From Cyanidium caldarium (taxonomy: Eukaryota > Rhodophyta > Bangiophyceae > Cyanidiales > Cyanidiaceae), in contig JANCYW010000016.1 in assembly GCA_026184775.1 (NCBI GenBank), positions 62,001 to 126,000 of the forward strand: a stretch of 64,000 nt of DNA. The letters run 5' to 3'. This document shows, piece by piece, positions 28,103 through 37,355 of the stretch. A model generated the notes under the pieces. That model did not search any database. It had not been told where the DNA came from and saw nothing but the letters and a program-made list of their open reading frames with translations. A program made the position numbers and the translations under genes. Within the stretch, counting starts at the first letter, position 1. Each line of letters starts with the position of its first letter.

Positions 28103-28528
28103 ATGGTGAAGAAACGCAGGAATCACGGACGCAAGGGCGGATGTCACGGTCGCGGCAAGGCACGCTCGGTGACGTGTGATGGGTGCGGTGGCAAGCCGCG
28201 GAAAGACAAGGCGATCCAGCGGTACTTGGTGAAGAACCTGGTGGAGGCGAGCGCGCTGCGCGATCTGGCCGATGCGTCTTGCGTCGAGAACTACGTGGTG
28301 CCGAAGCAGTACATGAAAATTCGGTACTGCGTGTCGTGTGCGGTGCACCGGCGGACGGTGCGGGTGCGTCCCAAGGCGGAGCGGCGGGTGCGCACCACCG
28401 GGCGGTTGCCGCGGCGGATGGATCGCGACGGTGAGGCGGCGGGAATGCGTGGGGACGCCGGCGCCCGCACCGGCGGCGGTGCTGGCGGCGGTGCTGGTGG
28501 CGGTGCTGGTGGCGTGGAACGCAGATGA
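28103..28528 (+). CDS. RPS26: 40S ribosomal protein eS26
   Basis: Small-subunit protein at the mRNA exit channel. RRNHGRKGGCHGRGKARSV, VTCDGCGGKPRKDKAIQRYL, VENYVVPKQYMKIRYCVSCA and VHRRTVRVR match eS26, with the four zinc-ligand cysteines in CDGC and CVSC. The start is MVKKRRNHG. The conserved core ends near residue 105. The last 35 residues are Gly/Ala/Arg-rich with GGGA units, encoded by a GC-rich minisatellite (28464-28525), instead of the short basic tail in other eukaryotes. Confidence 0.94.
   Translation: MVKKRRNHGRKGGCHGRGKARSVTCDGCGGKPRKDKAIQRYLVKNLVEASALRDLADASCVENYVVPKQYMKIRYCVSCAVHRRTVRVRPKAERRVRTTGRLPRRMDRDGEAAGMRGDAGARTGGGAGGGAGGGAGGVERR
28464..28525 (+). repeat. GGCGGTGCT-type minisatellite at the RPS26 3' end
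   Basis: Imperfect tandem units of about 12 bases (ggcggtgctggc / ggcggtgctggt) encode a GGGA-repeat tail on eS26. Confidence 0.8.
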
Positions 28529-28569
28529 AGCGTGGATAGAGGGGTTTATGGCTTGGCGATGACGCGGCC

Positions 28570-29025
28570 TCACTTGACCAACGTGAGTTGGCACTTGCCG
28601 CAGTAAAGTCGATCCCGATGTTCGGCCATGAAGATGCCCGCGCCGCAGCACTCGCTCGGGCACTCTTTTCGCAGGCGCGCGACTTTGTTGTCGTCGTCCA
28701 CTTGGTAGTACTTGAGCGCGGCCATCTTCACCTTCTTGTGCTTGTGCTTGATTTTTTTCGGGGTGGTATACACTTTCTTCTTGCGCTTCTTGCCGCCGCC
28801 CAGCAGCCGCGCGTGCGCCTCGAGGTACACCAACGAAGCGGAGGCACCCGACGAGTAGATCCAATCGTCCAGCGCGCGTACCGGCCGGCCGCCGATGGTG
28901 GTGAAAAACGTGGAGGCGGCGTCCAGGCCCACAGATCGGGCCAGTTGCGGCAGCGTGTGGATGTCGTCCGCCAAGTCCACCGCCCGCGTTGCCCCCTGGG
29001 GTAAGCGCACCAGAGCCTGGATCAT
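28570..29025 (-). CDS. RPS27A: eS31 (S27a) fused to a diverged, lysine-free ubiquitin-like domain
   Basis: C-terminal half: 40S protein eS31, with [40 protein letters not shown] and a zinc finger of the form CPSECC ... YCGKC. It ends six to eight residues earlier than usual. N-terminal half: 77 residues ([20 protein letters not shown] onward) of ubiquitin length ending LLGG just before the eS31 part, where canonical ubiquitin ends [16 protein letters not shown] sits where ubiquitin has RLIFAGKQL. Apart from layout and a few residues it is unlike ubiquitin, which is almost invariant elsewhere, and it contains no lysine at all. The diGly suggests it may still be cleaved from eS31 (inference). 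The start is the first ATG; no canonical ubiquitin sequence lies upstream. Confidence 0.9.
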   Translation of the reverse strand: MIQALVRLPQGATRAVDLADDIHTLPQLARSVGLDAASTFFTTIGGRPVRALDDWIYSSGASASLVYLEAHARLLGGGKKRKKKVYTTPKKIKHKHKKVKMAALKYYQVDDDNKVARLRKECPSECCGAGIFMAEHRDRLYCGKCQLTLVK

Positions 29026-29565
29026 GGCGAGAAGGGTGGGTGATTCGTGCTGAGACGGAGGCGGAGGTGTGGATGAGGGGTGTCCGCGTGCGAGCGACGG
29101 TTAACGGCAGAGCTGACTGCGCGGGCAAGCAACGCCAGGAGACGACGAACGGCTGCGACGCGTGCCGGATGGCGAGACCTGACCGCCGCGCCGAAAAGTC
29201 GCCGCGTGAGCCGAGATGTCACAAAAGGCACGAATTGTCGCTAATCGTCTCATATGATGTGGGCGGGTCGGCGGCTCTGTTGGGAACTCGCTACCCCGCC
29301 GCAAGGCCACCCACGTATGCGCAAGAGGAGACCACATCTATCGCGCGCAACACAGCCATAACCTTGGCGTTTGCCCACAACTCTGTCTGTGGTCCACATT
29401 GTCGGCTCTCTCCTCGGTGAAAACCATCCTCTCAGACGCGATTCCTTCGACTTGTCGCTCCGCTTGGCGAGTTGGCCAAGTGCGGGGAGCTGCAATTTCT
29501 CGCCTGAGGCCCATCGAAACTGTGAGCCAAGCTCGCGAGTGGCTCTTCCCCTTCTCATATCCTTC
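29026..29565. other. Divergent intergenic region eS31 / F1 delta
   Basis: About 540 bases. The frame of the F1 delta gene is open back to 29371 but without conserved sequence. I see no RNA gene or strong repeat here. Confidence 0.45.
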
Positions 29566-30168
29566 ATGAGCCGCGCACGCCTGGGGTCCCGTCTGGCGCG
29601 AGCACTGTCGGCCTCTCTGACCCGTCCGACCATCGTTTCCCACCGCGTCAACGCTGCTCCTGCGTCCGCCCTCCGTGCCTCCTTGCAGCGATCTACCGCA
29701 ACTGCGGCGGCGGCGGCGCCCGAGGCGGAGGCGGCCACTCAGGACACCGTGAATCTCAACTTTTACTGCCCGCACGTGATCGTGGCGCACCAGCGGCCGG
29801 TGCAGTCGGTGACGGTGCCGGCGGCGTCTGGCCTGATGGGCATCCTGCCGAATCACGTGCCCACCGTGGCGCAGATGCGCCCGGGCGTGGTGTCCATCGT
29901 GGGCGCCGAGGGCGAGAAAGAGGAGCGGTATTTCGTAAGCAGCGGCTTCACTTTTGTGCACCCGGATCGGACGGACATTTGCGCGGTGGAGGCGGTGCGC
30001 TTGGAGGATATCGACGAGGAGGCCGTGGCGCGAGCGCTCGCCGAGTGTGAGTCGCAAGTGGCTGCCGTCTCCGGCAACAGCCCGGCGGAGCAGGAGCGCG
30101 CCGCGGTGGCTCAGATCGGAGTGGACGTGTATCTGGCCATGCAAGGTGCCCTGGCCACCAGCAGATGA
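29566..30168 (+). CDS. ATP5F1D: Mitochondrial ATP synthase F1 delta subunit
   Basis: Central-stalk subunit (bacterial epsilon) of mitochondrial F1Fo ATP synthase. MSRARLGSRLARALSASLTR begins a clear matrix presequence without acids. The mature part has the delta/epsilon beta-sandwich: NLNFYCPHVIVAHQRPVQSV, GLMGILPNHVPTVAQMRPGV and YFVSSGFTFVHPDR, followed by the C-terminal helical pair (DIDEEAVARALAECESQVAA). I chose the ATG at 29566 because it starts the presequence, giving 200 residues; the frame is open 65 codons upstream. A plastid epsilon subunit is less likely because it is plastid-encoded in red algae. Confidence 0.88.
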   Translation: MSRARLGSRLARALSASLTRPTIVSHRVNAAPASALRASLQRSTATAAAAAPEAEAATQDTVNLNFYCPHVIVAHQRPVQSVTVPAASGLMGILPNHVPTVAQMRPGVVSIVGAEGEKEERYFVSSGFTFVHPDRTDICAVEAVRLEDIDEEAVARALAECESQVAAVSGNSPAEQERAAVAQIGVDVYLAMQGALATSR

Positions 30169-30266
30169 AGATCGGCAGAGGAGAAGTAGACATCGCCTGC
30201 GGAAAGATGACCGCCGCGGCCTGACCGCTGCCCAAGCCCGTATGGACTCGTTTACAAGAGACAATA

Positions 30267-31787
30267 CTACGCTGCCGGTCGGTCATCGTCGACGACGGTG
30301 GTGATCTCGGTCACCGTCGAGTTCAGCACGATCGGCTCGCCGAGCATATCATGCAGGCGCTCACGTCGGGCGTGCTCGTCCAGTCCCCAGGTGGAACGCG
30401 CCGGTTGCCAATCGGCGCCTGGCGCATACCAGTCGGCGTCCATGTCGTAAAAGAAGGGCACAGCGTCATCGGCATCCGCTGCAACAACTGTGGTCAGTTC
30501 GTACACCAAGCGCGACAGCGGCGACCGGAACGTGCCCACGATCAACGCGGCGTGACGGCGAAGCAACTCCAGGTGCGCCAATAGCGTCACCGCATCGGGC
30601 ACTGCGGCGTCGTCTTGGGCGTCGGGCGTGAGGTAAGCGCGCAGTGTGATGGGCGGCAGCGCCGTGTTCATCATCGCCACCTCGGCCGGCGCTTGTTGCC
30701 GCACATACACGCCATTCATGTGTTCGGCGATGGCGCGGCCAGCGTCGCGCAGCACGCCACGCCGGGTCACATCCCCGATGATATTCTGCTGTACCACCAG
30801 CGCGTGCCGTAGCGCCGCCGCCTGCGCCAGGCGATACGTGGTCGCCAAGTAACTGCGAATCTGACGGTTCACCGTGCGGGCCTGACGATGCACACGCGCC
30901 GCATCGAGCACGTTTCGGCGTCGTGTCCGCTCGGCCGGCTGCACCTTTTGCCGTTCGTGCGCATCATCGTACAGCACGGCCAGAAACAGGGGTGGCAGTC
31001 CATGTGCATGCACCAGTTGTTGATAACGCCTCATGACCGGGGTGGACGGGCGGAACACGTGCCGCGTGAACGCCACCGCTGCCTCTTGAGGCGAGAACGC
31101 TGGTGCGGAGGTGCGGTTCGCTCCCAGTCTTCGCACCGCGGCAGTGAAGAGCGTTCCTTCTTGTGAGGCGCGCTCCTCGGTGTCGACCGAGAGGGGCACT
31201 CGGCTTTGTAGTTCCCGATAGTTCACTCGCGGCACTCTGGGCAGTTCGATGGCACTAGTATGTGCCAGCGGTTCTAACAAGCACGTCCATGGCGTCTGTA
31301 GCACTGCGCCAGATGCATGTTGTTGAGCATCTGGGGAGGTTCTCCCGCACGCGGGCAACAGCAGCGTCTTGTTCAATAAGACCGCCCGGGCCAGCGATTC
31401 GCTCAAGCGCTGCAAACCGAGCCACAGCTGCCTCGTAGAATACAGACTCTGGTCGGTGTATAGTAGCAAATCCGTTGAAGTGTGCACCGGCCGCTCCTGC
31501 CACTGTCTTATCCACTGTCCTGCATCCGATATGCTGGCGCGCGTTCGCCCAGCTCCGTCCGGTCGCCACGGCTTCCTGCCCCAGCGGCCATCCCACGAGC
31601 GTGCCGCCCACTCCGGCCGTGACCATATCCACAGAAAACCCAGAAAGCACGCAAGCGTCAACAAGTAGAGCACTCGTCGCGGACGCAGTCGCCGCCGCGT
31701 CCACCCGCCGCTTCCCGGCGGTCGCGGCTGGGGTTTGCGAGTATCTAGCAACGCCGACGCTCTCAATTCCGCAGCGCCCAAGCGCAT
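30267..31787 (-). CDS. Type II membrane protein, fucosyltransferase-like
   Basis: 506 residues. A basic N-terminal stretch is followed by one transmembrane anchor (RVLYLLTLACFLGFLWIW, residues about 38-55), then a Ser/Arg/Trp-rich stem and a lumenal domain, the layout of Golgi glycosyltransferases. Near the C-terminus ALIVGTFRSPLSRLVYELTT resembles the donor-binding block of GT23 and protein O-fucosyltransferase-like enzymes (compare TFSSxxxRLAYEL). LWLGLQRLSESLARAVLLNK with LLLPACG fits the first Rossmann strand-helix. One NRT and one NST sequon are present. The acceptor and the exact family are open; the fucosyltransferase link rests on one motif plus topology. The start is the first ATG of the frame (31785-31787). 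Confidence 0.5.
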   Translation of the reverse strand: MRLGAAELRASALLDTRKPQPRPPGSGGWTRRRLRPRRVLYLLTLACFLGFLWIWSRPEWAARSWDGRWGRKPWRPDGAGRTRASISDAGQWIRQWQERPVHTSTDLLLYTDQSLYSTRQLWLGLQRLSESLARAVLLNKTLLLPACGRTSPDAQQHASGAVLQTPWTCLLEPLAHTSAIELPRVPRVNYRELQSRVPLSVDTEERASQEGTLFTAAVRRLGANRTSAPAFSPQEAAVAFTRHVFRPSTPVMRRYQQLVHAHGLPPLFLAVLYDDAHERQKVQPAERTRRRNVLDAARVHRQARTVNRQIRSYLATTYRLAQAAALRHALVVQQNIIGDVTRRGVLRDAGRAIAEHMNGVYVRQQAPAEVAMMNTALPPITLRAYLTPDAQDDAAVPDAVTLLAHLELLRRHAALIVGTFRSPLSRLVYELTTVVAADADDAVPFFYDMDADWYAPGADWQPARSTWGLDEHARRERLHDMLGEPIVLNSTVTEITTVVDDDRPAA

Positions 31788-32137
31788 GATTCCGTGTGCG
31801 CTTACACAGTGTCTTCAAAACAACGGGACATGTCTGGGACGTGGCGTGGACCAGCCTGTTCGACGAGCCAATTCGGTCACAAGGGACCTTTGCAACCACC
31901 GCCAAAACGTCCCAGACAACGTTGTCCGTTACGATGCGACTGCGTGTCCAATGTGACATTTGCTCGCGCACCTTCGTGACGCTGGGGCGCCCTCCCCTGG
32001 CAGACTGCAGCCCTCCAACCGGACGCCGAGCAGACGACGAGAAGCGGGACAACGTGTCGATGAGAGGAGAGTGTCACCAACTCTGATACCACCACATCAT
32101 GCCGACTACGCGATGAGCCCATCCTGCTCGCGCAGCC
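31788..32137. other. Divergent intergenic region, fucosyltransferase-like / TMEM18
   Basis: About 350 bases without a supported frame. A near-inverted pair gggacatgtctgggacgt / acgtcccagac occurs at about 31824-31841 and 31907-31918, spaced about 70 bases, and could form a stem or paired regulatory sites. No RNA gene was recognised. Confidence 0.4.
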
Positions 32138-32680
32138 ATGCTGGTCAGCCACGGCCTCTCGAAGCTCGTTGCACCCGCCACGTTTTGGTCCGCACTTGGT
32201 GACTGGCTGGATGCAACCTCTCAGTCGCAGTTGTGGCCCGCGCTGGACCTCCTCGCCGACAATATCGTCGGCTTCGTCCGAGCCATTCGCTGGAATGAAC
32301 CGTTCATCGTCACCTTACTACTCTTCTACGCCCTCTTGGGGTACTCGCTCTTCCGGGCGCGTCACAGTGTTCGCGGCCTGTCCATCCTCTTCCTCCTGGC
32401 GTGTGCCCTGGTGGCGGCCGCCAAGCCGCTAAATAGCCTGGGTCACTACCACTGGCACCGCTTTGCCACGCAGGACTATTTCGATGCGCAGGGCACGTTC
32501 GCGGCCTTTTTGTACGCGTTCCCGCTGCTGGCCGGCGCGCATGTGGCGCTGTGGCGCATGTCGATGTTGACGTTGCGCCGAGTGATGCGGCGGGCGCGAC
32601 AGCGCTCCCGGCCAACCCGGTCACCAGCGGAGGCAGATCATCACACCGTGTCGGCAGCGCCGACGAATAACATCCGGTGA
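32138..32680 (+). CDS. TMEM18: TMEM18 homologue
   Basis: Small multi-pass nuclear-envelope membrane protein. FVRAIRWNEPFIVTLLLFYA, AKPLNSLGHYHWHRFATQDY and YFDAQGTFAAFLYAFPLLAG match TMEM18 ([23 protein letters not shown]). Three to four hydrophobic segments are followed by a basic C-terminal tail (RRVMRRARQRSRPTR), as in animal TMEM18, where that tail has been reported to bind DNA. The 180 residues exceed the usual 140-150 because of an N-terminal extension. The function in algae is unknown. Confidence 0.8.
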   Translation: MLVSHGLSKLVAPATFWSALGDWLDATSQSQLWPALDLLADNIVGFVRAIRWNEPFIVTLLLFYALLGYSLFRARHSVRGLSILFLLACALVAAAKPLNSLGHYHWHRFATQDYFDAQGTFAAFLYAFPLLAGAHVALWRMSMLTLRRVMRRARQRSRPTRSPAEADHHTVSAAPTNNIR

Positions 32681-32696
32681 CCATACCCAGAGCCCT

Positions 32697-33755
32697 TTAC
32701 CTTTTCGAAGAGCCGGTTTGGAACGAGCGAAACCGCCACAGCAGCCACAACGAGGTGCACAGCCCCACAAAGTGGCTCATCAGCGAGTTGCTGTTGGCTT
32801 GCACCACGAAAATGTCCAGCGCTTGCACGTACCCCAGGCTGCCGCCGCCCGCCTGCACGGTGCCGGCGGCATAAAACGGCACCGGCCCGGCCACACCCTG
32901 ACTCAACGCCTTGGCCAGCAACACGCCGATGATGCTCTGCGCGCCCAGCAGTGTCAGCGCCATGCCGGCCAGATTGATCGTGGCGCCTACCCGCAGCGTG
33001 CGCAGCACATTCTCCGCCTTGATGCCGTAACCGGTCTTGCGGGCACGTTGCATACGACGTCCCAGCCGCGTGTACCCGTACGTCCAAAACACCGAGGCGA
33101 AGGCGCATATCAGACCCAGACCGGCAAACAACAACCCAGTGGATGCCGCCGGACTGGTGGTGCCGCTGGCCGCCCGCGAACCGTTCAAAATGGCCACCGC
33201 GAACAGTGTGATACCGCCCGACACGATGGACAACAGGAACTGCACCCACCAGGCGGCGGCGCCCAGCCGCGAGAACGCCGCGCTCGCCCGCGCCAAATCC
33301 CACCCCAACACGTCGGCCGCACCCGCCTCCACCTCATCCATCGCCCCGAGTGATCCGCTCGATGCGCCGCCCTCATCCGAATCCCCCGCACTCTCCTCCT
33401 CCTCCTCCTCCTCGTCGTCGTCTACCTTGGCGCCTCGGCGCTGCGCCCGCATCCGCAACGCGCTGCGCCGGGCCAGCGGCGTGCCCGTTGTTGCCTCCCC
33501 GCCGCCGCTGACCGCGGTGTCGTTGCGCCCGCGGCCGCGCACACCCACCACCCGCCTCCGCCGCGTGCGCAACGGTGAGACGGGGGCCGGCGGTGCCACC
33601 GTCCACGACTCGGCCGCGCGCGCATCACACGCTGCCAGCGACGAACGGCCCACACTCACCGCCCGCTGCCAACCGCGTCGACCACCCGCCGGCCACCCAG
33701 TGCTGGGAGTGAAGCTCAACGTGTCGTGCGGCGGCCAGCGCATGCCGCGGTTCAT
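32697..33755 (-). CDS. TIC21: TIC21/PIC1-type plastid envelope protein
   Basis: Inner-envelope protein with four membrane spans, implicated in protein import and in iron transport in plants; clear evidence of a plastid. FSRLGAAAWWVQFLLSIVSG, CAFASVFWTYGYTRLGRRMQ, NLAGMALTLLGAQSIIGVLL and LDIFVVQANSNSLMSHFVGL match TIC21 and the DUF3611 family. The N-terminal about 150 residues are Arg/Ser/Ala-rich, starting MNRGMRWPPHDTLSFTPSTG, a plausible plastid leader with a Phe, followed by an acidic Glu/Asp run. I took the ATG at 33755 (352 residues); the frame is open to 34106. The C-terminus lies just downstream of TMEM18 (16 bases between coding ends, convergent). Confidence 0.88.
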   Translation of the reverse strand: MNRGMRWPPHDTLSFTPSTGWPAGGRRGWQRAVSVGRSSLAACDARAAESWTVAPPAPVSPLRTRRRRVVGVRGRGRNDTAVSGGGEATTGTPLARRSALRMRAQRRGAKVDDDEEEEEEESAGDSDEGGASSGSLGAMDEVEAGAADVLGWDLARASAAFSRLGAAAWWVQFLLSIVSGGITLFAVAILNGSRAASGTTSPAASTGLLFAGLGLICAFASVFWTYGYTRLGRRMQRARKTGYGIKAENVLRTLRVGATINLAGMALTLLGAQSIIGVLLAKALSQGVAGPVPFYAAGTVQAGGGSLGYVQALDIFVVQANSNSLMSHFVGLCTSLWLLWRFRSFQTGSSKR

Positions 33756-34264
33756 GGAAGATGAGAGTTGCCGCGGAGACGGTGCGGCTCGCGACGAGAG
33801 GGGCGCTCGACACGCTCGCTCCCGTTCAAAACGGAATGCATCGGGCGCAGGGATGCGCCTGACCGAGCTAGCAGCAACCAGCCCATGTGCGCAGGGGAGC
33901 TGGATATCATCCACGGGAAGAGAATGTGAAGAGACGCGTCGCATCGTATGCGTATGTTTGCGAGGCATCGACACCTTGGGGCAAGACCGGTCAGCCGGCG
34001 TCGAGAACGCCCAAAAAGTCTTCAAGGTCGGATAGTGATGCCGCACCGCCGAGGCGGAGACGTTCCACCTCTCGAAGTGATCCTCATGGTTGACCCTTCT
34101 CTGCAACTTTCTCTTTGCGTGCTCCCTCTCCCTCTTTGCCTCATCGACCAGCTTCCCTCCCTCCTATTCGCGTGTCCGGGGTCCGTCGACCGCGCTGCCG
34201 ATGACGCCGGGCGCCTCCCGGCCGCTCGTTTCGGGTATCGTTCTGTGTGGGAGCGTAGGAACTC
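33756..34264. other. Divergent intergenic region TIC21 / AK-HSDH
   Basis: About 500 bases between two nuclear genes for plastid proteins. It has pyrimidine-rich stretches (ctccctctccctctttgcc near 34120) but no recognised gene. The TIC21 frame stays open through much of it without conserved sequence. Confidence 0.45.
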
Positions 34265-37200
34265 ATGCTTCCGACGAGGGTATCATACTCAGATAGTGCG
34301 GGCGTGGCGTGGATTCAGACACCGGTGGGTGTGGGCGGGCGCCCGGTGACCGGACGCCGCGGCGGCCTGGTGTTGCAGGGGCGTGGGCGCGGACGGACGG
34401 CGCTGAGCTCCCGGTTGCATCTGCGGCAGTCGGCCGGCTTTTGGGGCACACCGTGCTTCTCTGGCACACAACCGGCAGCTGCTGTCTCTCCCAGCCACAC
34501 TCCATCACTGTGGAAATTGCAGGCGAGCGCCGCGCCCACTGTGCCCTCCGACGCGGCCATGCGACAGGGGCGCGATCGGGCGAGCTCGGTGGCCGAGCGC
34601 AGCTACCGCGGTGCGCACTACTTTGTGCACAAATTCGGCGGCAGCTCGCTGGCGGATGCGTCCTGTTTCCATCAGGTGACCCGAGTGTTGGAGTCGGTGG
34701 CGGTGGCGGACCAGGCGGAGGTGCAACCGGCGGCCGGCAGCTCGCGCCCGCTGCCCTGTCGGGCGATCGTGGTGGTATCGGCCGTAGCCGGCGTCACCAA
34801 CGCCCTGGAGGAGGCGCTGCAGTGCGCGGTGTCGCGCGACCGCGATGCACATTATCTGGAGAAGTTGGAACAGTTGCGCGAACAGCACGAGTCGCTGGCG
34901 CGCACGCTGCTCTCCTCCGCCGAGGCGCGACAGCCGTTCCTGGCGACGCTCTCCTCGGCCATGACCGACTTGCAGGACCTGCTGCGCGCTGCCTACATCT
35001 CCCGCTCGGCGTCGGACGCGGTGAAGGATCTGGTGCTGGGGTATGGCGAACTGTGGTCGGCGCAGCTGCTGTGGGCGCTGCTGCGGGAACAGCGCAGCGG
35101 TCGCGAGTCGCAGGACGGATCCGGCGGCAACGCCAGCGCGGCCACCACCGGCAGCGTGGCCTGGCTGGATGCGCGCAACGTCATCGTCGCGCACCGCATT
35201 CCCAACCTGCCGCCCGAGCGCAAGGGCATCGACTGGCCGGCGTCGCAGCGGTTGTTCGACGAGTGGATGGGCCAACACGCCTCGGCGGGCACCATTGTGG
35301 TCACTGGCTTTATCGCCTCGGACTCGGAGCAGCACATGCCGACCACGCTGGGGCGCAACGGATCGGATCTGTCGGCGTCGATATTTGCGCGGCTGGTGCA
35401 TTCGCCGGCGTGCACCATATGGACCGATGTGGACGGGGTGTATTCGGCGGATCCGCGTGCCGTGCCCGACGCGGTGGTGATTCCGCGGGTGAGCTTTAAG
35501 GAGGCGGCCGAGCTGGCCTATTTCGGAGCCAAAGTGTTGCACCCGGACACGCTGGCACCGGTGCTGCAGACCGGCATCCCGGTGCGCATCCGCAACACGT
35601 TCCGACCGGAGCGCTCGGGCACCGAAATCGGCCCGTCCCCGCCCAAGAACGCGGACGCCGCAGCGGCGACCGACGCGGCCGACGGCAACAGCCACGACGG
35701 CAAATTGGCCGCGCGCAAAGCGGCGCTGGGCATCACCGCCGGCGTCAAGGGCTTCACTTCGGTGCGCGACATCTCGGTGCTGAATGTGGAGGGCGCGGGC
35801 ATGATCGGGGTACCGGGCATCGCCGGCCGCGCCTTTTCGGCACTCTACGAGGCCGACGTGTCGGTGGTGTTGATCGCGCAGGCGTCGTCCGAGTTTTCCA
35901 TCTGCCTGGCGGTGCCTGGCCGCGACGGCGACCGCGCCGCCGAGGCGTTGCGCCGCGCCTTTCGCTTCGAGCTGGCGGACGGCATCATCAACTCCATCGA
36001 ACTGATTCCGCAGTGCTCCATCGTGGCCATGGTGGGCGAGAACATGCAATTCCAGCCGGGCGTGTCGTCGCGACTGTTCGCCTCGCTGGCCAAGGCGGGC
36101 GTGAACATCCGCGCCATCGCCCAGGGCAGCAGCGAGCACAACATCTCGGTGGTGGTGTTTGCCAGCGATGAGCGGCAGGCGCTGCGCGCCGCACACGCGG
36201 CGTTCTACCTCGGCGACCACGCGATATCGGTGGGCATACTGGGACCGGGGCTGGTGGGCGGCACGCTGGTGGATCAGATCCGCGAGCAGCGCGCCAAGCT
36301 GCGCGACGAGTCTGGGGTGGACTTTCGCATCCGCGCCGTCGCCAACCGCACGCACATGCTGTTGCTGCGCGGCGCGGAGGATGGCGTGTCCGACGGCGAC
36401 CTGGATGCGCAGTGGCGCGAGCTGTTCCAGGCGCGCGGCGAGCCGCTGCAGATGGACCGATTCGTCGCGCACGTGAACGACGGCACGCTGCCGCACGCGG
36501 TGGTGGCCGACTGCACGGCGTCGGAGGAGATCGGCGCGCGCTATGTGGAGTGGTTGCGGGCGGGCGTGAACATCGTCACGCCCAACAAACGCGCCAACAC
36601 CGCTTCGATGGAGTACTACCACGCGCTGCGGGAGGCGCAACGCGCGCGCAACACGCACTTTTTCTATGAGGCCAACGTCGGCGCCGGCCTGCCCATCATC
36701 ACCTCGGTGCGCGACCTGCTGCGCACCGGCGACGCGTTCCTGACCATCGAGGGCATCTTCAGCGGCACGCTGTCGTACATCTTCAACGAGTTCGACGGCA
36801 GCCGGCCGTTCAGCGAGATCGTGCAGCGCGCCAAGGAGCTCGGCTACACCGAACCGGACCCGCGCGAGGACCTCGCGGGCATGGACGTCGCGCGCAAGGT
36901 GGTCATCCTGGGGCGTGAGGTGGGTCTGCGCGTCGAGCTGAGCGATATCGCGGTGCAGAGCTTGGTGCCGGAGTCGCTGAGCCAGGAGAGCGGCGTGTCG
37001 ATCGAGGAGTTTATGCGCCGCCTGCCCGAGCACGACGAGCAGCTGGGGCAGCTGGCCAGCGAGGCGCGCCAGGAGGGCAAGGTGTTACGGTACGTGGGGG
37101 TGGTGGATGTGCAGGCCGGCCGATGTGCGGTGGAGCTGCGGCGCTATCCGGCCACGCACCCGTTCGGCAGCCTGCAGGGCAGCGATAACATCGTCAGTTT

Positions 37201-37330
37201 CCGCACGGTGCGCTACGACGCGCAGCCGTTGGTGGTGCGCGGGCCGGGCGCGGGCGCCGCGGTGACCGCAGCCGGCGTGTTTGCGGATCTGTTGCGGTTG
37301 GCGGCGCATCTGGGCGCGCCCAGCGGGTAA
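34265..37330 (+). CDS. Bifunctional aspartokinase / homoserine dehydrogenase
   Basis: Catalyses the first and third steps of threonine, methionine and isoleucine synthesis, in the plastid in plants. The aspartokinase domain begins at about residue 120 (VHKFGGSSLADAS; VVVSAVAGVTNALEE; WTDVDGVYSADPRAV; FKEAAELAYFGAKVLHPDTL). Two ACT repeats follow (SVLNVEGAGMIGVPGIAGRA and SIVAMVGENMQFQPGVSSRL), the threonine-feedback module. The homoserine dehydrogenase domain runs from about residue 656 (VGILGPGLVGGTLVD; TPNKRANTA; EANVGAGLPIITSVRDLL; EGIFSGTLSYIFNEF; ELGYTEPDPREDLAGMDVAR). The first about 110 residues are Arg/Ser/Gly-rich and act as a likely plastid leader, which supports the ATG at 34265. 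At 1021 residues it is full length. The stop is 25 bases from the convergent DUF726 gene. Confidence 0.95.
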   Translation: MLPTRVSYSDSAGVAWIQTPVGVGGRPVTGRRGGLVLQGRGRGRTALSSRLHLRQSAGFWGTPCFSGTQPAAAVSPSHTPSLWKLQASAAPTVPSDAAMRQGRDRASSVAERSYRGAHYFVHKFGGSSLADASCFHQVTRVLESVAVADQAEVQPAAGSSRPLPCRAIVVVSAVAGVTNALEEALQCAVSRDRDAHYLEKLEQLREQHESLARTLLSSAEARQPFLATLSSAMTDLQDLLRAAYISRSASDAVKDLVLGYGELWSAQLLWALLREQRSGRESQDGSGGNASAATTGSVAWLDARNVIVAHRIPNLPPERKGIDWPASQRLFDEWMGQHASAGTIVVTGFIASDSEQHMPTTLGRNGSDLSASIFARLVHSPACTIWTDVDGVYSADPRAVPDAVVIPRVSFKEAAELAYFGAKVLHPDTLAPVLQTGIPVRIRNTFRPERSGTEIGPSPPKNADAAAATDAADGNSHDGKLAARKAALGITAGVKGFTSVRDISVLNVEGAGMIGVPGIAGRAFSALYEADVSVVLIAQASSEFSICLAVPGRDGDRAAEALRRAFRFELADGIINSIELIPQCSIVAMVGENMQFQPGVSSRLFASLAKAGVNIRAIAQGSSEHNISVVVFASDERQALRAAHAAFYLGDHAISVGILGPGLVGGTLVDQIREQRAKLRDESGVDFRIRAVANRTHMLLLRGAEDGVSDGDLDAQWRELFQARGEPLQMDRFVAHVNDGTLPHAVVADCTASEEIGARYVEWLRAGVNIVTPNKRANTASMEYYHALREAQRARNTHFFYEANVGAGLPIITSVRDLLRTGDAFLTIEGIFSGTLSYIFNEFDGSRPFSEIVQRAKELGYTEPDPREDLAGMDVARKVVILGREVGLRVELSDIAVQSLVPESLSQESGVSIEEFMRRLPEHDEQLGQLASEARQEGKVLRYVGVVDVQAGRCAVELRRYPATHPFGSLQGSDNIVSFRTVRYDAQPLVVRGPGAGAAVTAAGVFADLLRLAAHLGAPSG

Positions 37331-37355
37331 AGTATCGGAACGCGTATGCGGGCAT

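Noticed and set aside
34505-37033. 842-codon open frame antisense to AK-HSDH
   Set aside because: It mirrors a highly conserved gene; its His/Arg/Ala/Gln-rich translation has no domain. Long antisense frames are expected in GC-rich DNA.
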